This document shows positions 25,584-33,945 of a stretch of 57,439 nt of DNA, in pieces. The position numbers and the translations under genes were made by a program. Origin of the DNA: Fischerella sp. CENA71 (GTDB lineage: Bacteria; Cyanobacteriota; Cyanobacteriia; Cyanobacteriales; Nostocaceae); assembly GCA_024239075.1 (NCBI GenBank), contig JANBVI010000010.1, positions 1 through 57,439 on the forward strand, read 5' to 3'. The notes beneath the pieces were generated by a model that searched no databases, was not told the DNA's origin, and worked only from the letters and a program-made list of their open reading frames with translations. Numbering within the stretch: the first letter of the stretch is position 1; each line of letters begins with the position of its first letter.

Positions 25584-27764
25584 TTAGCTTTCAGCTGGAA
25601 TTCCAGTAAACACTTCTGCTTTTTCTTCTGATTCTTTCGCAGATGAAAAGACTGATTCTCTAGGTTGAGGCTGAGGGACGAAGATATCAGCGCCGTTGAT
25701 TACCGCTCCCACTAATCCTAATTCTGATTCCACCAATTCATCTACAGTTTCACCGAGCATGTTTTCTTGTGTATAGTGTGGTCGGGTGACTAGGATGATA
25801 CCATCGCTGTAAGGTTGAATTAATAAGGCATCGTTGGATAAACTGATGGGGTTAGTGTCTATAATTACTAAATCAAAGCGTTCACGGGCATCTTCGATTA
25901 AGCGCCGGAATTCGCTAGATTCTAGGATAGAAGCAGGCTGATGTACAGCCCCGGCACTAGGAACAACGTATAAATTTTCAACATCAGGAACTAAGCGGAT
26001 ACACTCGCTCAAGCTGCCGTAATAGCGTAGGGGTTCAATATTCGCATTGGGGTCAATACTCACTTTCAGCGATGGACTACGAGAAGGCGATCGCAAATCT
26101 GTTTCAATAATTAAGGTACGCTTGCCAGCACGCGCGGAAGCTATACCCAAGTTGTAAGCACTTGTGGTTTTCCCTTCACTACTGCTCACACTAGTAATTA
26201 ATATTACTTTTAGTTTGTTGCTGCCGAAGCGACGTAAATTGCTACGCAACTTCTCATAGTATTCTAAATAGGGAGAATAAACAGAAAGTAGGGTTGGCAC
26301 TTCGTCTGGTGACAAGTCATCTACTGGCATTAAAGGTAACTCTCCCAGTAAAGGAACTTCTCTCTGTTTAAGATGATTGCGGATATCCTCTTTGGTTTTG
26401 AAAGTACCTTCGAGTGAGCCTAATAAAAATATCACCCCACCACCAACGATTAATCCTAAAACACCACCAATCGCCAGGGTAGCTGGTACACTCTTCGGAG
26501 GTTTAACATCAGCAGTCACTAAAGGAACTCTAGCTACACTCAGACTACTCACGGTTTCTGCTTCTGCTGCTTGAGCATCAATCAGCTTGGCTTGCATTTT
26601 GTCGAAGATGGCTTTTTTGAGTCCTACTTCTTGTTCTAAACGCGATCGCTCTAGTTGCTTATTAGGTATCAAAGCATATGTTTGTCGCAATCGTTTTTCG
26701 TCTTGTGACAAAGAAACTAGCTGCTGTCGTAATGTTTCGTACTGTGTTTGTAAAGCTACTAGCTGATTGGCAAGTTGCTGACGAGCGGGGTCTAAGTTAC
26801 TTTGGGAACGAACATCTGTAACTGAAGCAGCAAGAGGAGCCGTCGCACCTTCACCACCTACGACTTCAATGGCTCGTTGTTGTATCAATTGTTCATAAGC
26901 ATCTTTTTGACGCTGCAATTGTACCATCTGCGGTAGTTCGGGACGCGCCCCTTGTTTGGTAAGAACTCCCATTTGGCTTTCGACTTGATAGATTTGCGAT
27001 CGCAAGCTGGCAATAATTGGATCAGCACTCAAAGCTGATGAAACATAAGCTTGATTAACATTTAACCCCAACTTTTTCTGTAAACTGCGAACTTGAGCAT
27101 CTATTCCAGTTAGCGTCAATTGAATTTGTCGTTGCTGACTTTGACTGGTGGTAATTGCACTTAGCAAACTACCATTTTCCGCAGCTAGCAATGCTGGGCC
27201 TTCAATGCGATCATATTGTTCTAGTCTTTTCTCCGCTAATTGCAAATCTTGTTTAATCTGTGGAGAACGTTCGTTGATTTTCTTGATAATTGCGTTTAAT
27301 CGCCTGGTATTGATCTCACCACTCAACTTAATCATGGCTTCCATCAATAGCTGTACTGTTTCTTTAGCACGCTTTTCGTTAGAGTCTTTATATTTAATTT
27401 CAATGAGTGTGGATGCTGGTGCTTCTCCTGGCTTACTTTTTTCTGGTACAGTCAAAGCAATATTTTGACCAATTTGTTTTGGTTTGACATTGACTTTCGT
27501 TGCCACAGCCTCAATGATTTGGTCTGAGAGCAAAATTTCTTGAGTTAATTCTTGACCTTGCTGCTGAATTTCACCACCAGTCACAGAAAATAAAACAGGA
27601 GGACTAGAGTAAGTCAGTGCAGCATCTGTAATATAACTAGCTGGTGGTTCTGGTTGTATAGCCACCACCGTTGAACCAACTACAACTAGAGTGAAACTGG
27701 CTAAACCAATCCACTTATACTTCTCAAAAGCTATCAAGTAGCGCTTAACAATCGGTGGGGTCAT
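25584..27764 (-). CDS. exopolysaccharide chain-length regulator / BY-kinase-like ATPase (Wzc/GumC family)
   Basis: 726 aa, inner-membrane co-polymerase of the Wzx/Wzy-type exopolysaccharide route. A membrane span near residue 15-35, a periplasmic Wzz domain and long coiled coils (about 150-400), a second span near 430 (IGGVLGLIVGGGVIFLLG), then a cytoplasmic P-loop domain with Walker A SSSEGKTT, Walker A' TLIIETDLRSPS and Walker B DLVIIDTNPI. The C terminus (PRESVFSSAKESEEKAEVF) lacks the Tyr cluster that is autophosphorylated in true Wzc kinases, so kinase control may be absent or different. It is the downstream gene of a two-gene unit with the Wza-like exporter. Confidence 0.92.
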   Translation of the reverse strand: MTPPIVKRYLIAFEKYKWIGLASFTLVVVGSTVVAIQPEPPASYITDAALTYSSPPVLFSVTGGEIQQQGQELTQEILLSDQIIEAVATKVNVKPKQIGQNIALTVPEKSKPGEAPASTLIEIKYKDSNEKRAKETVQLLMEAMIKLSGEINTRRLNAIIKKINERSPQIKQDLQLAEKRLEQYDRIEGPALLAAENGSLLSAITTSQSQQRQIQLTLTGIDAQVRSLQKKLGLNVNQAYVSSALSADPIIASLRSQIYQVESQMGVLTKQGARPELPQMVQLQRQKDAYEQLIQQRAIEVVGGEGATAPLAASVTDVRSQSNLDPARQQLANQLVALQTQYETLRQQLVSLSQDEKRLRQTYALIPNKQLERSRLEQEVGLKKAIFDKMQAKLIDAQAAEAETVSSLSVARVPLVTADVKPPKSVPATLAIGGVLGLIVGGGVIFLLGSLEGTFKTKEDIRNHLKQREVPLLGELPLMPVDDLSPDEVPTLLSVYSPYLEYYEKLRSNLRRFGSNKLKVILITSVSSSEGKTTSAYNLGIASARAGKRTLIIETDLRSPSRSPSLKVSIDPNANIEPLRYYGSLSECIRLVPDVENLYVVPSAGAVHQPASILESSEFRRLIEDARERFDLVIIDTNPISLSNDALLIQPYSDGIILVTRPHYTQENMLGETVDELVESELGLVGAVINGADIFVPQPQPRESVFSSAKESEEKAEVFTGIPAES

Positions 27765-27766
27765 TC

Positions 27767-27800
27767 GATTTTGGATTTTGGATTTTGGATTTTGGATTGA
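27767..27800. repeat. TTTTGGATT tandem repeat
   Basis: GATTTTGGATTTTGGATTTT and further copies form a run of 9-bp-like units between the two export genes. The same repeat occurs at 54,537-54,570 and, inverted, at 54,629-54,660. It is a common dispersed repeat of filamentous cyanobacteria. Confidence 0.7.
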
Positions 27801-27893
27801 CTCTGATTTAAAAAAGGGTGTAGGGTATCATCAAAGAACTATCGGTCAAAAATCAAAAGATTCTTAATTTTGACTTTTGACTTTTGACTTGTT

Positions 27894-29207
27894 TTACTTT
27901 CCCCCTCCACCAACGAAATTATCGAAGAAGTTGAGGAAATTCTGAAAACTGAAAAAGGGTTGGGTAATAGTAGATATTAAGTTCGTAATTTTACCGATGA
28001 GGTTTCGACCAATCACGATAACATCATTATCTTGAAGTGGCACGTTTTGAGTTGCATCTCCAGTTAAGGCCTTTTTACCGTTTAATCTTTGAGTGATGGC
28101 TTTACCTCGTTCTGGGTCGAAGCGAACTAGGGCAATGTCCCGGATGTTAGTAAAATTAGGGTTGACTCCTGACAAAACATCTACAAAATTACTACCATTC
28201 GGCAATGTTTGCGTTACGATTCCGCCAGTGGCGTAGTTTAATACTCTGACTCGAATTTGGGGTTGAGCTAAAGAGGAACGAGCAACAAGATTGCGATCAT
28301 AATTATCATCATTAGCTAGGTCGCGACGCACAACAACGATCGCATCTCCATCTTGCAAACGGAAGTTAGGTGCGGCGTCGCCATTGAGTACAGGACTATA
28401 TAAGTCAATATTTTGGGTAATAATTGAACCATCTATTAACTTACGCCGTAGTTGCACTTGTCGCAGGTCTGCCATCATCGTAGAACCGCCTGCTAGTTGC
28501 AAAGCATCAGCGATCCGAGGAGTTGCTGAACCTATGGGATAAATTCCGGGTCTTAGTACTTCACCACTAATAGTGATTTGTACTGTTCGAGGTGATGCTA
28601 ATGATACAGCAACAACTTGATCTGGTGTAATGCGATCGCGTAGTAAGCGAATTTTTTCTTGAGCTTCTTCCAAACTCAAGCCTTTCAAAGATACTGTTCC
28701 CACTTCAGGCAAAACAACATTACCTTCAGGGTTGATTGTGGCTGAAAAATTTAACTCCGGGCGCTGCGACACCAGAGATAAAGTCACGCTTGGATCAATA
28801 ACATAGGTATTGAATAAAGAGCGAATCTTATTTTGTGCCTCTGCTAAAGTCAAATTTTGTAGTGATACAGTTCCCAACAGAGGAACAATGATCTTTCCTT
28901 CAGGATTGACAGCAGCTTGAAAACCTAAATCTGGAAAACGCTCAATCACAACGCCAATCACATCTCCTGGCCCTAAACGATAAGGGCCAAAAGGACGTTG
29001 AATTTGGATACTAATTGTATCTCCCGGTCCCAAAATATAACGGTCAATTTGAGACGGTATTTCATTATTATTAACACCCAACTGAGTAAATTCACTGTTT
29101 GTCACAGAAGCAGGAAATGGCACTTGAGCAACAACAGGAATTGAAGTTGTTGCGAATAAAATACTGACTGGAACACTAAAACAGTACAGGGTGCTGAATG
29201 CACGCAT
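27894..29207 (-). CDS. polysaccharide export outer-membrane protein (Wza-like, SLBB)
   Basis: 437 aa. A hydrophobic start (LYCFSVPVSILFATTSIPVVAQ) serves as signal peptide. It is followed by tandem polysaccharide-export (Poly_export) modules (YILGPGDTISIQIQ and YRLGPGDVIGVVIE; INPEGNVVLPEVGTV) and an SLBB domain (ISGEVLRPGIYPIGSATPRIADALQLAGG). It should form the periplasm/outer-membrane channel for the chain handled by the Wzc-like protein 130 bp downstream. A duplicated GPGD plus NPEG pattern shows two export modules in series, more than in E. coli Wza. No lipobox Cys is clear. Confidence 0.92.
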   Translation of the reverse strand: MRAFSTLYCFSVPVSILFATTSIPVVAQVPFPASVTNSEFTQLGVNNNEIPSQIDRYILGPGDTISIQIQRPFGPYRLGPGDVIGVVIERFPDLGFQAAVNPEGKIIVPLLGTVSLQNLTLAEAQNKIRSLFNTYVIDPSVTLSLVSQRPELNFSATINPEGNVVLPEVGTVSLKGLSLEEAQEKIRLLRDRITPDQVVAVSLASPRTVQITISGEVLRPGIYPIGSATPRIADALQLAGGSTMMADLRQVQLRRKLIDGSIITQNIDLYSPVLNGDAAPNFRLQDGDAIVVVRRDLANDDNYDRNLVARSSLAQPQIRVRVLNYATGGIVTQTLPNGSNFVDVLSGVNPNFTNIRDIALVRFDPERGKAITQRLNGKKALTGDATQNVPLQDNDVIVIGRNLIGKITNLISTITQPFFSFQNFLNFFDNFVGGGGK

Positions 29208-29449
29208 ATCAACAAAGAGAAGTTATAAACAATTTAATTTAAGCTAGGAAGCCGTTTTCAGATTGCAAAGCTGTAAGCTGCTATTCTAACTTAAGATACA
29301 CGTAATATTAAGTGTAATAATTTTTCTTGAAAATTCAAAGAGCAAACTTAGGATATGAATATAAGTAGTTGGGTTCAAGCTGCTTTAAACTTTTTCTATA
29401 GGTGCTCAGAGAGTAACAACACTTCAAATGGCAACACAAAAGGAGCAAG

Positions 29450-30034
29450 ATGAATACTTTGACTCTAAAAATTATTTTCACGATTGGTGTTGTACTGAGT
29501 GTTATCATTCGGATTCCCTATCAACGTGAAACCCGAAAGAACATCATTATTGATGATCGCAAAACACCTGAAGAGAAAATTACACTCTTGTTGATTTTTG
29601 TTGGGATGCTGCTTCTACCCTTTAGTTATGTTCTGTCGCCTTGGCTAAATTTTGCAAACTACCATCTGCCCATCTGGACAAATATATTAGGAATGCTTAC
29701 ATTTGCGATCGCACTGTGGCTATTTTGGCGTACTCATGATGACTTGGGCAAAAATTGGTCGCCGACGCTGCAAATTCGAGAAGGACACACACTAGTAAAG
29801 TATGGCGTGTACCGAGTCATTCGTCACCCGATGTATACCTCTGTTTTGTTATGGTGCATAGCGCAAGCTTTATTACTTCCCAATTGGATTGCAGGATTGT
29901 CTGGACTAGTGAGTTTCACCATTGCATATGCAACACGAATCGACAAAGAAGAACAAATGTTGCTCGAACAGTTTGGAGATGAATACGAAACTTACAAGCA
30001 ACAGACAACGCGATTAGTACCTTATTTGTTCTAA
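29450..30034 (+). CDS. isoprenylcysteine carboxyl methyltransferase (ICMT)-like membrane protein
   Basis: 194 aa with about five membrane helices. The C-terminal signature YRVIRHPMYTSVLL, with the downstream Glu/Tyr pattern EEQMLLEQFGDEYETYKQQT, is that of the ICMT/PEMT family, which uses S-adenosylmethionine at the membrane. Bacterial members rarely have known substrates, since prenylated Cys proteins are absent. AAGGAG at 29,441-29,446 supports the ATG. It is divergent from the export genes. Confidence 0.82.
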   Translation: MNTLTLKIIFTIGVVLSVIIRIPYQRETRKNIIIDDRKTPEEKITLLLIFVGMLLLPFSYVLSPWLNFANYHLPIWTNILGMLTFAIALWLFWRTHDDLGKNWSPTLQIREGHTLVKYGVYRVIRHPMYTSVLLWCIAQALLLPNWIAGLSGLVSFTIAYATRIDKEEQMLLEQFGDEYETYKQQTTRLVPYLF

Positions 30035-30099
30035 ACTGCACCATCTAGAGATTTCGCTGACAAAGTTTTATTGAAATAATCTGCGATCCTTTCACCTAT

Positions 30100-30804
30100 T
30101 CATAATTTATTTGTCATTAAAGTGTCTTGTACTGTTTCACCAAGAGATTTAACCTCAGACCACACTGTATCAATCTTTCCTAAAGGCTCCATTGGTACAA
30201 GGATACTGACAGCAACCCAAGCAGCACGTTGCTTTTGTAATTGAGCTATCTGATCTGCCAATAACCACTGCAAAGTCGATGGATCGCCACCATTGCGCCA
30301 AGCGTACCATTGCATAACCGCAAAAGTTTGCTCTTTTGTCGCAGCACGAAAGAACCTAGCTTTGACTTTTACTTTTGCTTGCGGTTGCTTGACAGTAAAT
30401 TGAACTAAGCGACTTTGAGCAATATCCCACTGTCCCCAACGTGAACGACCCCAACCATTAATCTCCGTCCATTCTACTTGCGGCTGCTTTCTTGGACCAT
30501 TCTGCGGTAATAACAATAACACAGCCTTAGTTTTGGTGTCTTGTTTTTTAATTAACTGCAAAGACCACTTTTGTTCGCCAATAGGTTGTTCTGCTTGTTC
30601 AATCGTTTGCCAACCAGGAAGAACCAAGCCTGTTTGGCGTATCTGTTTTAACTTTTTGAGATTGGTGACGGGTGGTGGTTCCTCCCATTGCCAGTTGCCT
30701 TTGAGATATCCAGGAACCGCTCCTATTACCAGTATAAGTAATAATAGCAACAGCGTAACAACCTGAGCAAAGTAATGCTCTTTGAAGAATTTGGAAGAAA
30801 GCAT
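30100..30804 (-). CDS. probable cyanoexosortase-system-associated protein
   Basis: 234 aa from the ATG at 30,804 (MLSSKFFKEHYFAQVV). One N-terminal membrane span (VVTLLLLLLILVIGAVPGYL) is followed by NWQWEEPPPV and a periplasmic domain with GWQTIEQ and WSLQLI. By memory of the family this matches the cyanoexosortase B system-associated proteins (EpsI-related), which support PEP-CTERM protein sorting linked to exopolysaccharide. A longer frame runs to a TTG at 30,942, adding 46 residues without a ribosome site. No exosortase gene lies in the window. The nearby Wzc/Wza-like genes fit an EPS context. Confidence 0.55.
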   Translation of the reverse strand: MLSSKFFKEHYFAQVVTLLLLLLILVIGAVPGYLKGNWQWEEPPPVTNLKKLKQIRQTGLVLPGWQTIEQAEQPIGEQKWSLQLIKKQDTKTKAVLLLLPQNGPRKQPQVEWTEINGWGRSRWGQWDIAQSRLVQFTVKQPQAKVKVKARFFRAATKEQTFAVMQWYAWRNGGDPSTLQWLLADQIAQLQKQRAAWVAVSILVPMEPLGKIDTVWSEVKSLGETVQDTLMTNKL

Positions 30805-30969
30805 CAGTAAAATACGTAGAGCATGAAAAAATTTTAGACTCAGGTTAGCTGTAATGAGTTCAGTTATATTACTGAGTGTTTTCCAAGATTTTGGAGCGAT
30901 CGCTCTACTAAACCTTGAAATCAAATAATCAAGGATGGACAATTACAGAGTGATTAGATCAATGACTAG

Positions 30970-31206
30970 ATGAAACCAACTGCCGAACAAGCAATTGAAT
31001 TATTCAAGGTGTGTCAGGATTGAACTCAGATGTACCTGCCGATTTACTTGGTGAGATTAGATGAACGGACAACACGTATTTACATTCTGGCAGGACAAGA
31101 AACTGAAATAGAGATATTTCAAAAGAGCGATGCTCAAGGCTTGGAGCCGAATTGCCACGGTGTAATGGCCAAAGAACAAGTCAATCCAAAATCTAAAATC
31201 AAGTAA
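30970..31206 (+). pseudogene. DUF6888-like small gene with in-frame stop
   Basis: From the ATG at 30,970 the frame reads MKPTAEQAIELFKVCQD, then TGA at 31,021-31,023. Two codons later, in the same frame, it continues from an ATG at 31,030: MYLPIYLVRLDERTTRIYIL, AGQETEIEIF and on to TAA at 31,206. Intact members of this cyanobacterial family, as I recall them, read CQ-xxxx-(M/Y)YLPIYLVRLD without a break and at the same spacing. A single nonsense codon thus splits the gene. The second part (58 aa) could still be translated. Its end runs into TTTTGGATT-type repeat sequence. Confidence 0.6.
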
Positions 31207-31233
31207 AATCTAGTGACGAACAAAATATCTAAG

Positions 31234-31956
31234 ATGGGGTCTGAGATTAATCATTTGTGGCTAACCGCACCGACAAATTTAACCTTGTTACCTGATGATG
31301 TGCATGTTTGGCGAATCTCGCTAGACCGACCAGAATCGGAACTGCAAGCTTTACAAACAACCCTCTCTAGTGACGAAATTGCTCGCGCTCAAAGGTTTTA
31401 CTTTGAACAGCATCGACAGCGTTTTATTGCAGGTCGGGGTATCCTCCGTAAAATCTTGGGTCGCTACTTAGGTGTGGAACCGCAAGCGGTGGAATTTACC
31501 TATGAACTTCGTGGAAAGCCATTATTAGCTGATAGCTTTGCTGATAGTGGACTGTCATTTAACTTGTCTCACTCACAAGATTTGGCTCTATGTGGTGTCA
31601 GTCGGAACCGCAAAATTGGTATAGATGTAGAATATATGCGGTCAGTCAGTGATGTGGAAGCTCTTGCGGAAAGGTTCTTTGCACCTAGAGAATATGAACT
31701 AGTGCGATCACTCCCCCAAAACCAACAACAACAAGTGTTTTTTCGCTACTGGACTTGCAAAGAAGCTTATTTAAAAGCAATAGGAGTAGGAATAGTTCAA
31801 TTAGAAAAAGTAGAGATTTCTCTGACTCTAGAACAACCAGCAAAACTTATCACTGATGAAGAATGGAATTTGATTGAACTTGTACCTGGTGATCATTATC
31901 TTGGTGCAGTTGCTATAGCAGGTCAAAGTTTAGATTTAAAGTACTGGCAATATTAA
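31234..31956 (+). CDS. hetI: 4'-phosphopantetheinyl transferase, HetI-type
   Basis: Sfp-type transferase that activates acyl and peptidyl carrier proteins with the 4'-phosphopantetheine arm of CoA. In Anabaena HetI serves heterocyst glycolipid synthases and other polyketide/peptide enzymes. The 240-aa sequence matches my memory of HetI almost throughout: LWLTAPTNLTLLPDDVHVWR, GRGILRKILGRYLGVEP, FNLSHSQDLAL, and the Mg/CoA motifs GIDVEYMR and FFRYWTCKEAYLKAIG. I chose the ATG at 31,234 (MGSEINHLWL) over the GTG at 31,213. No hgl genes are adjacent, unlike in Anabaena. Its last 4 bp overlap the convergent cupin gene. Confidence 0.9.
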   Translation: MGSEINHLWLTAPTNLTLLPDDVHVWRISLDRPESELQALQTTLSSDEIARAQRFYFEQHRQRFIAGRGILRKILGRYLGVEPQAVEFTYELRGKPLLADSFADSGLSFNLSHSQDLALCGVSRNRKIGIDVEYMRSVSDVEALAERFFAPREYELVRSLPQNQQQQVFFRYWTCKEAYLKAIGVGIVQLEKVEISLTLEQPAKLITDEEWNLIELVPGDHYLGAVAIAGQSLDLKYWQY

Positions 31957-32282
31957 AAAATTCCCATTGCTCCAAGGCGAATGGTAATGATTTCTACGTC
32001 TGTAATTGCTTTGTGGGGACCATTTTTAGTATTGGCTGGTGTAAACCAAAATGTTCCCGATGTGCATTCTCGTCCACCAGTTTCGATTATTCCTTTGAGA
32101 ACATAGACGTATTCATCACAAGGATGGTAATGAATGGGAATTACTGTGTTAGCAGTCATCCTTAATTTATGAATTGAGCCTTGCGCTACTGGTTCAGCTA
32201 ATGGCAGTATTTGTGTTCCCGGAAATTGCTCAACTTCTAGCCACTGTTTATTGTTTGTAGTAATAAAAGTTTGTTCAACCAT
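31953..32282 (-). CDS. cupin-domain protein
   Basis: 109 aa, a single cupin beta-barrel. The metal-binding motif IPIHYHPCDEYVYVLKG has His-x-His and a Glu as in motif 1. Motif 2 is SGTFWFTPANTKNGPHKA with the second His. It resembles the ChrR-like anti-sigma cupins and small sensory or isomerase cupins; the function is unknown. It is convergent with hetI, with stops overlapping by 4 bp. Confidence 0.82.
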   Translation of the reverse strand: MVEQTFITTNNKQWLEVEQFPGTQILPLAEPVAQGSIHKLRMTANTVIPIHYHPCDEYVYVLKGIIETGGRECTSGTFWFTPANTKNGPHKAITDVEIITIRLGAMGIF

Positions 32283-32339
32283 ATTTGATTGCCTAAGTAT
32301 GAAATTAACTGAGGTTCTTCACAAAATAATATAAATCTG

Positions 32340-32900
32340 CTATTTATTGTTACTGGCAAAACTAACTAAGACCTCTGGCATTGTTTCATTTAGCCTATAG
32401 TCCCAGCCACCATTGAGAAAGGAAATGAGAATTACACTATCTAACGCTTCATACTTGCCAACAGGTATTGGCGATAACACAGTACTGTGAGCAGTTAGTG
32501 CTGTAGACTCATGCATAAATCGACCTTGCCACGGTTGGGAAAGGCGCATTGGTTCATGTAGTCGAGTTGCTTGTTGACTCAATCGTTTATGCTCAAGTTG
32601 TAGTTGAGTACCTCCATCCACAGGTTTTAACGTCCAAGTCACAATTGAAGGCCGATGCATCATACTATCCTGCCAAGTGAAGGAAAGACGCTTTGGCTCA
32701 TCGAGTTCAATCACCTCACAATCAATGCTTTCACTTAGTCCTGGTATTGATGAGTACAGAAATCGGAATTTGTGTCCCACACGTGGCTCAAAGTCGTTTT
32801 CCATCAGCCATGCAGCAAGAGTGTGGCGGTTGGTGAGTACCTGCCAAATTCGTTGGGGGGGATAAGGATAGAAAACTTCCTTCTTCAAGTTTCGGAGCAT
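32340..32900 (-). CDS. SRPBCC/AHSA1-like protein (ArsR partner)
   Basis: 186 aa. START-like fold beginning KEVFYPYPPQRIWQVLTNRHTLAAWLMENDFEP, with FTWQDS and WTLKPVDGGTQLQLEH, the usual AHSA1 (activator of Hsp90 ATPase 1-like) core. The second half (about 120-186) is atypical. The start overlaps the ArsR-type gene by 16 bp, a common two-gene arrangement in which the regulator and the SRPBCC protein probably respond to a small hydrophobic ligand. No metal role is implied by this pairing. Confidence 0.85.
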   Translation of the reverse strand: MLRNLKKEVFYPYPPQRIWQVLTNRHTLAAWLMENDFEPRVGHKFRFLYSSIPGLSESIDCEVIELDEPKRLSFTWQDSMMHRPSIVTWTLKPVDGGTQLQLEHKRLSQQATRLHEPMRLSQPWQGRFMHESTALTAHSTVLSPIPVGKYEALDSVILISFLNGGWDYRLNETMPEVLVSFASNNK

Positions 32901-33220
32901 TGATTTTCCTCCAAATAGTTGCCAAGGGCATCTAGTTTTTCTTGCCAGAACTGCTCGTAATCAGCGATCCATTCAGATATCTGCTTCAGTGGCTCCGGGT
33001 TTAGCCGATACAGGCGCTGTCGCCCTGCTTTCCGCATTTGTACTAAGCCTGCTTCGCAAAGAACTTGTAAGTGCTGAGAAATAGCTGGCAAGCTCATCGC
33101 AAATGGTTCAGCCAGTTGCTTTACTGGTTGCTCGCCAGTACGTAACAGATCCAATAGCGCCCTGCGTGTAGGATCTGCGATCGCTACAAACACATCGGCA
33201 CTAGCAGCAGGTCTACTCAT
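32885..33220 (-). CDS. ArsR family winged-helix repressor
   Basis: 111 aa. The helix-turn-helix PFAMSLPAISQHLQVLCEAGLV and the wing QMRKAGRQRLYRLNPEPLKQ are clear. The N-terminal region reads FVAIADPTRRALLDLLRTGEQPVKQLAEPF. There is no ELCVCDL-like metal site, so it belongs to the non-metal group that pairs with SRPBCC proteins. The promoter region at 33,221-33,300 contains AAGCAATTGCTTAA and similar palindromic elements (TTAAGCAAACGCTTAA), plausible autoregulatory operators. Confidence 0.93.
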   Translation of the reverse strand: MSRPAASADVFVAIADPTRRALLDLLRTGEQPVKQLAEPFAMSLPAISQHLQVLCEAGLVQMRKAGRQRLYRLNPEPLKQISEWIADYEQFWQEKLDALGNYLEENQCSET

Positions 33221-33237
33221 TACAGATTAACCATATA

Positions 33238-33284
33238 TTTAAGCAAACGCTTAACTATTACTAGATTGTATAAGCAATTGCTTA
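33238..33284. promoter_or_regulatory. candidate ArsR operator palindromes
   Basis: TTAAGCAAACGCTTAA (33,239-33,254; only the two central bases do not pair) and TAAGCAATTGCTTAA (about 33,270-33,284) lie 20-65 bp upstream of the ArsR-type start. Two similar AAGCAA/TTGCTT dyads in a repressor promoter fit autoregulation. This is inference from position and symmetry. Confidence 0.5.
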
Positions 33285-33334
33285 AATGTCAACTACCCCA
33301 GTACATGCTTAGGAAGTGAGTGATGTATACACCG

Positions 33335-33386
33335 GAAGTAGTGCGATCGCTTCCCCCAAACCAACAACAACAAATGTTTTTTCGCT
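33335..33386 (+). pseudogene. 52-bp duplicated fragment of hetI
   Basis: This stretch matches hetI bases 31,696-31,747 with about five mismatches and no gaps. It translates as EVVRSLPPNQQQQMFFRF against ELVRSLPQNQQQQVFFRY in hetI. A short ORF (ATG at 33,323, 26 aa) runs through it. No other part of a second transferase is recognisable around it, so it is an isolated scrap left by duplication and decay, or by recombination. Confidence 0.65.
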
Positions 33387-33495
33387 TTACAATATTTGTA
33401 TAATTGATATTAATTATCATTTAAATAAAATTAGTAGAGCTACCGAGAAATGTTGAACGGTAGCCCACTTTGAGATACAATCCTAATTTTTTCGG

Positions 33496-33945
33496 TTATG
33501 CCTGAGTGTATTTATCGATTACCTTAGCTAAATCTGGTACTGCATCTTCTACGTGTTGCTTGGCTGAACCCCGAAGCTTTTCATAAGTCCCTCGCACGAT
33601 GGGGCGGTTGACGTTCTTGGCCTTTTCATCAGTGACGCTCAATAGTGCGTCTGCTGTGCGATCGCGGCTTGCAATCAAATATCCGACTGGATCGCCTTTG
33701 TCTACGCCTTCGCTCCAAATGGGATCAAGTGCTTCAAAGCATTGTGGCAAAATCATTTCAACAACATAAGGAACATATCCTGGTTTGACTCCCTTAAGGG
33801 CGGCGAAAGCTGTTTTCAAAGCCATACCACTTATACCTGACTTAGAAGCAAGTTGTGCTTCTATCACGTTGCAGCAATCTTCTACAACCATAGCTTTTTT
33901 GCTTGAGTCCAACAGTCCGTCGCTAAGTTTCATTTTACTCTTCAT
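33496..33945 (-). CDS. DUF6918-like conserved hypothetical protein
   Basis: 149 aa, helical and soluble. It resembles the family with the pattern LLDSSKKAMVVEDCCNVIEAQ, KTAFAALKGVKPGYVPYVVEMILPQCFEALDPIW, LIASRDRTADALLSVTDEKA and YEKLRGSAKQHVEDAVPDLAKVIDKY. As I recall this corresponds to DUF6918, found in actinobacteria and cyanobacteria. No activity is known. The start may be the first ATG (33,945) or the fourth codon after it (MKLSDGLL); GAAGAG before the second favours it slightly. It stands alone. Confidence 0.65.
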   Translation of the reverse strand: MKSKMKLSDGLLDSSKKAMVVEDCCNVIEAQLASKSGISGMALKTAFAALKGVKPGYVPYVVEMILPQCFEALDPIWSEGVDKGDPVGYLIASRDRTADALLSVTDEKAKNVNRPIVRGTYEKLRGSAKQHVEDAVPDLAKVIDKYTQA

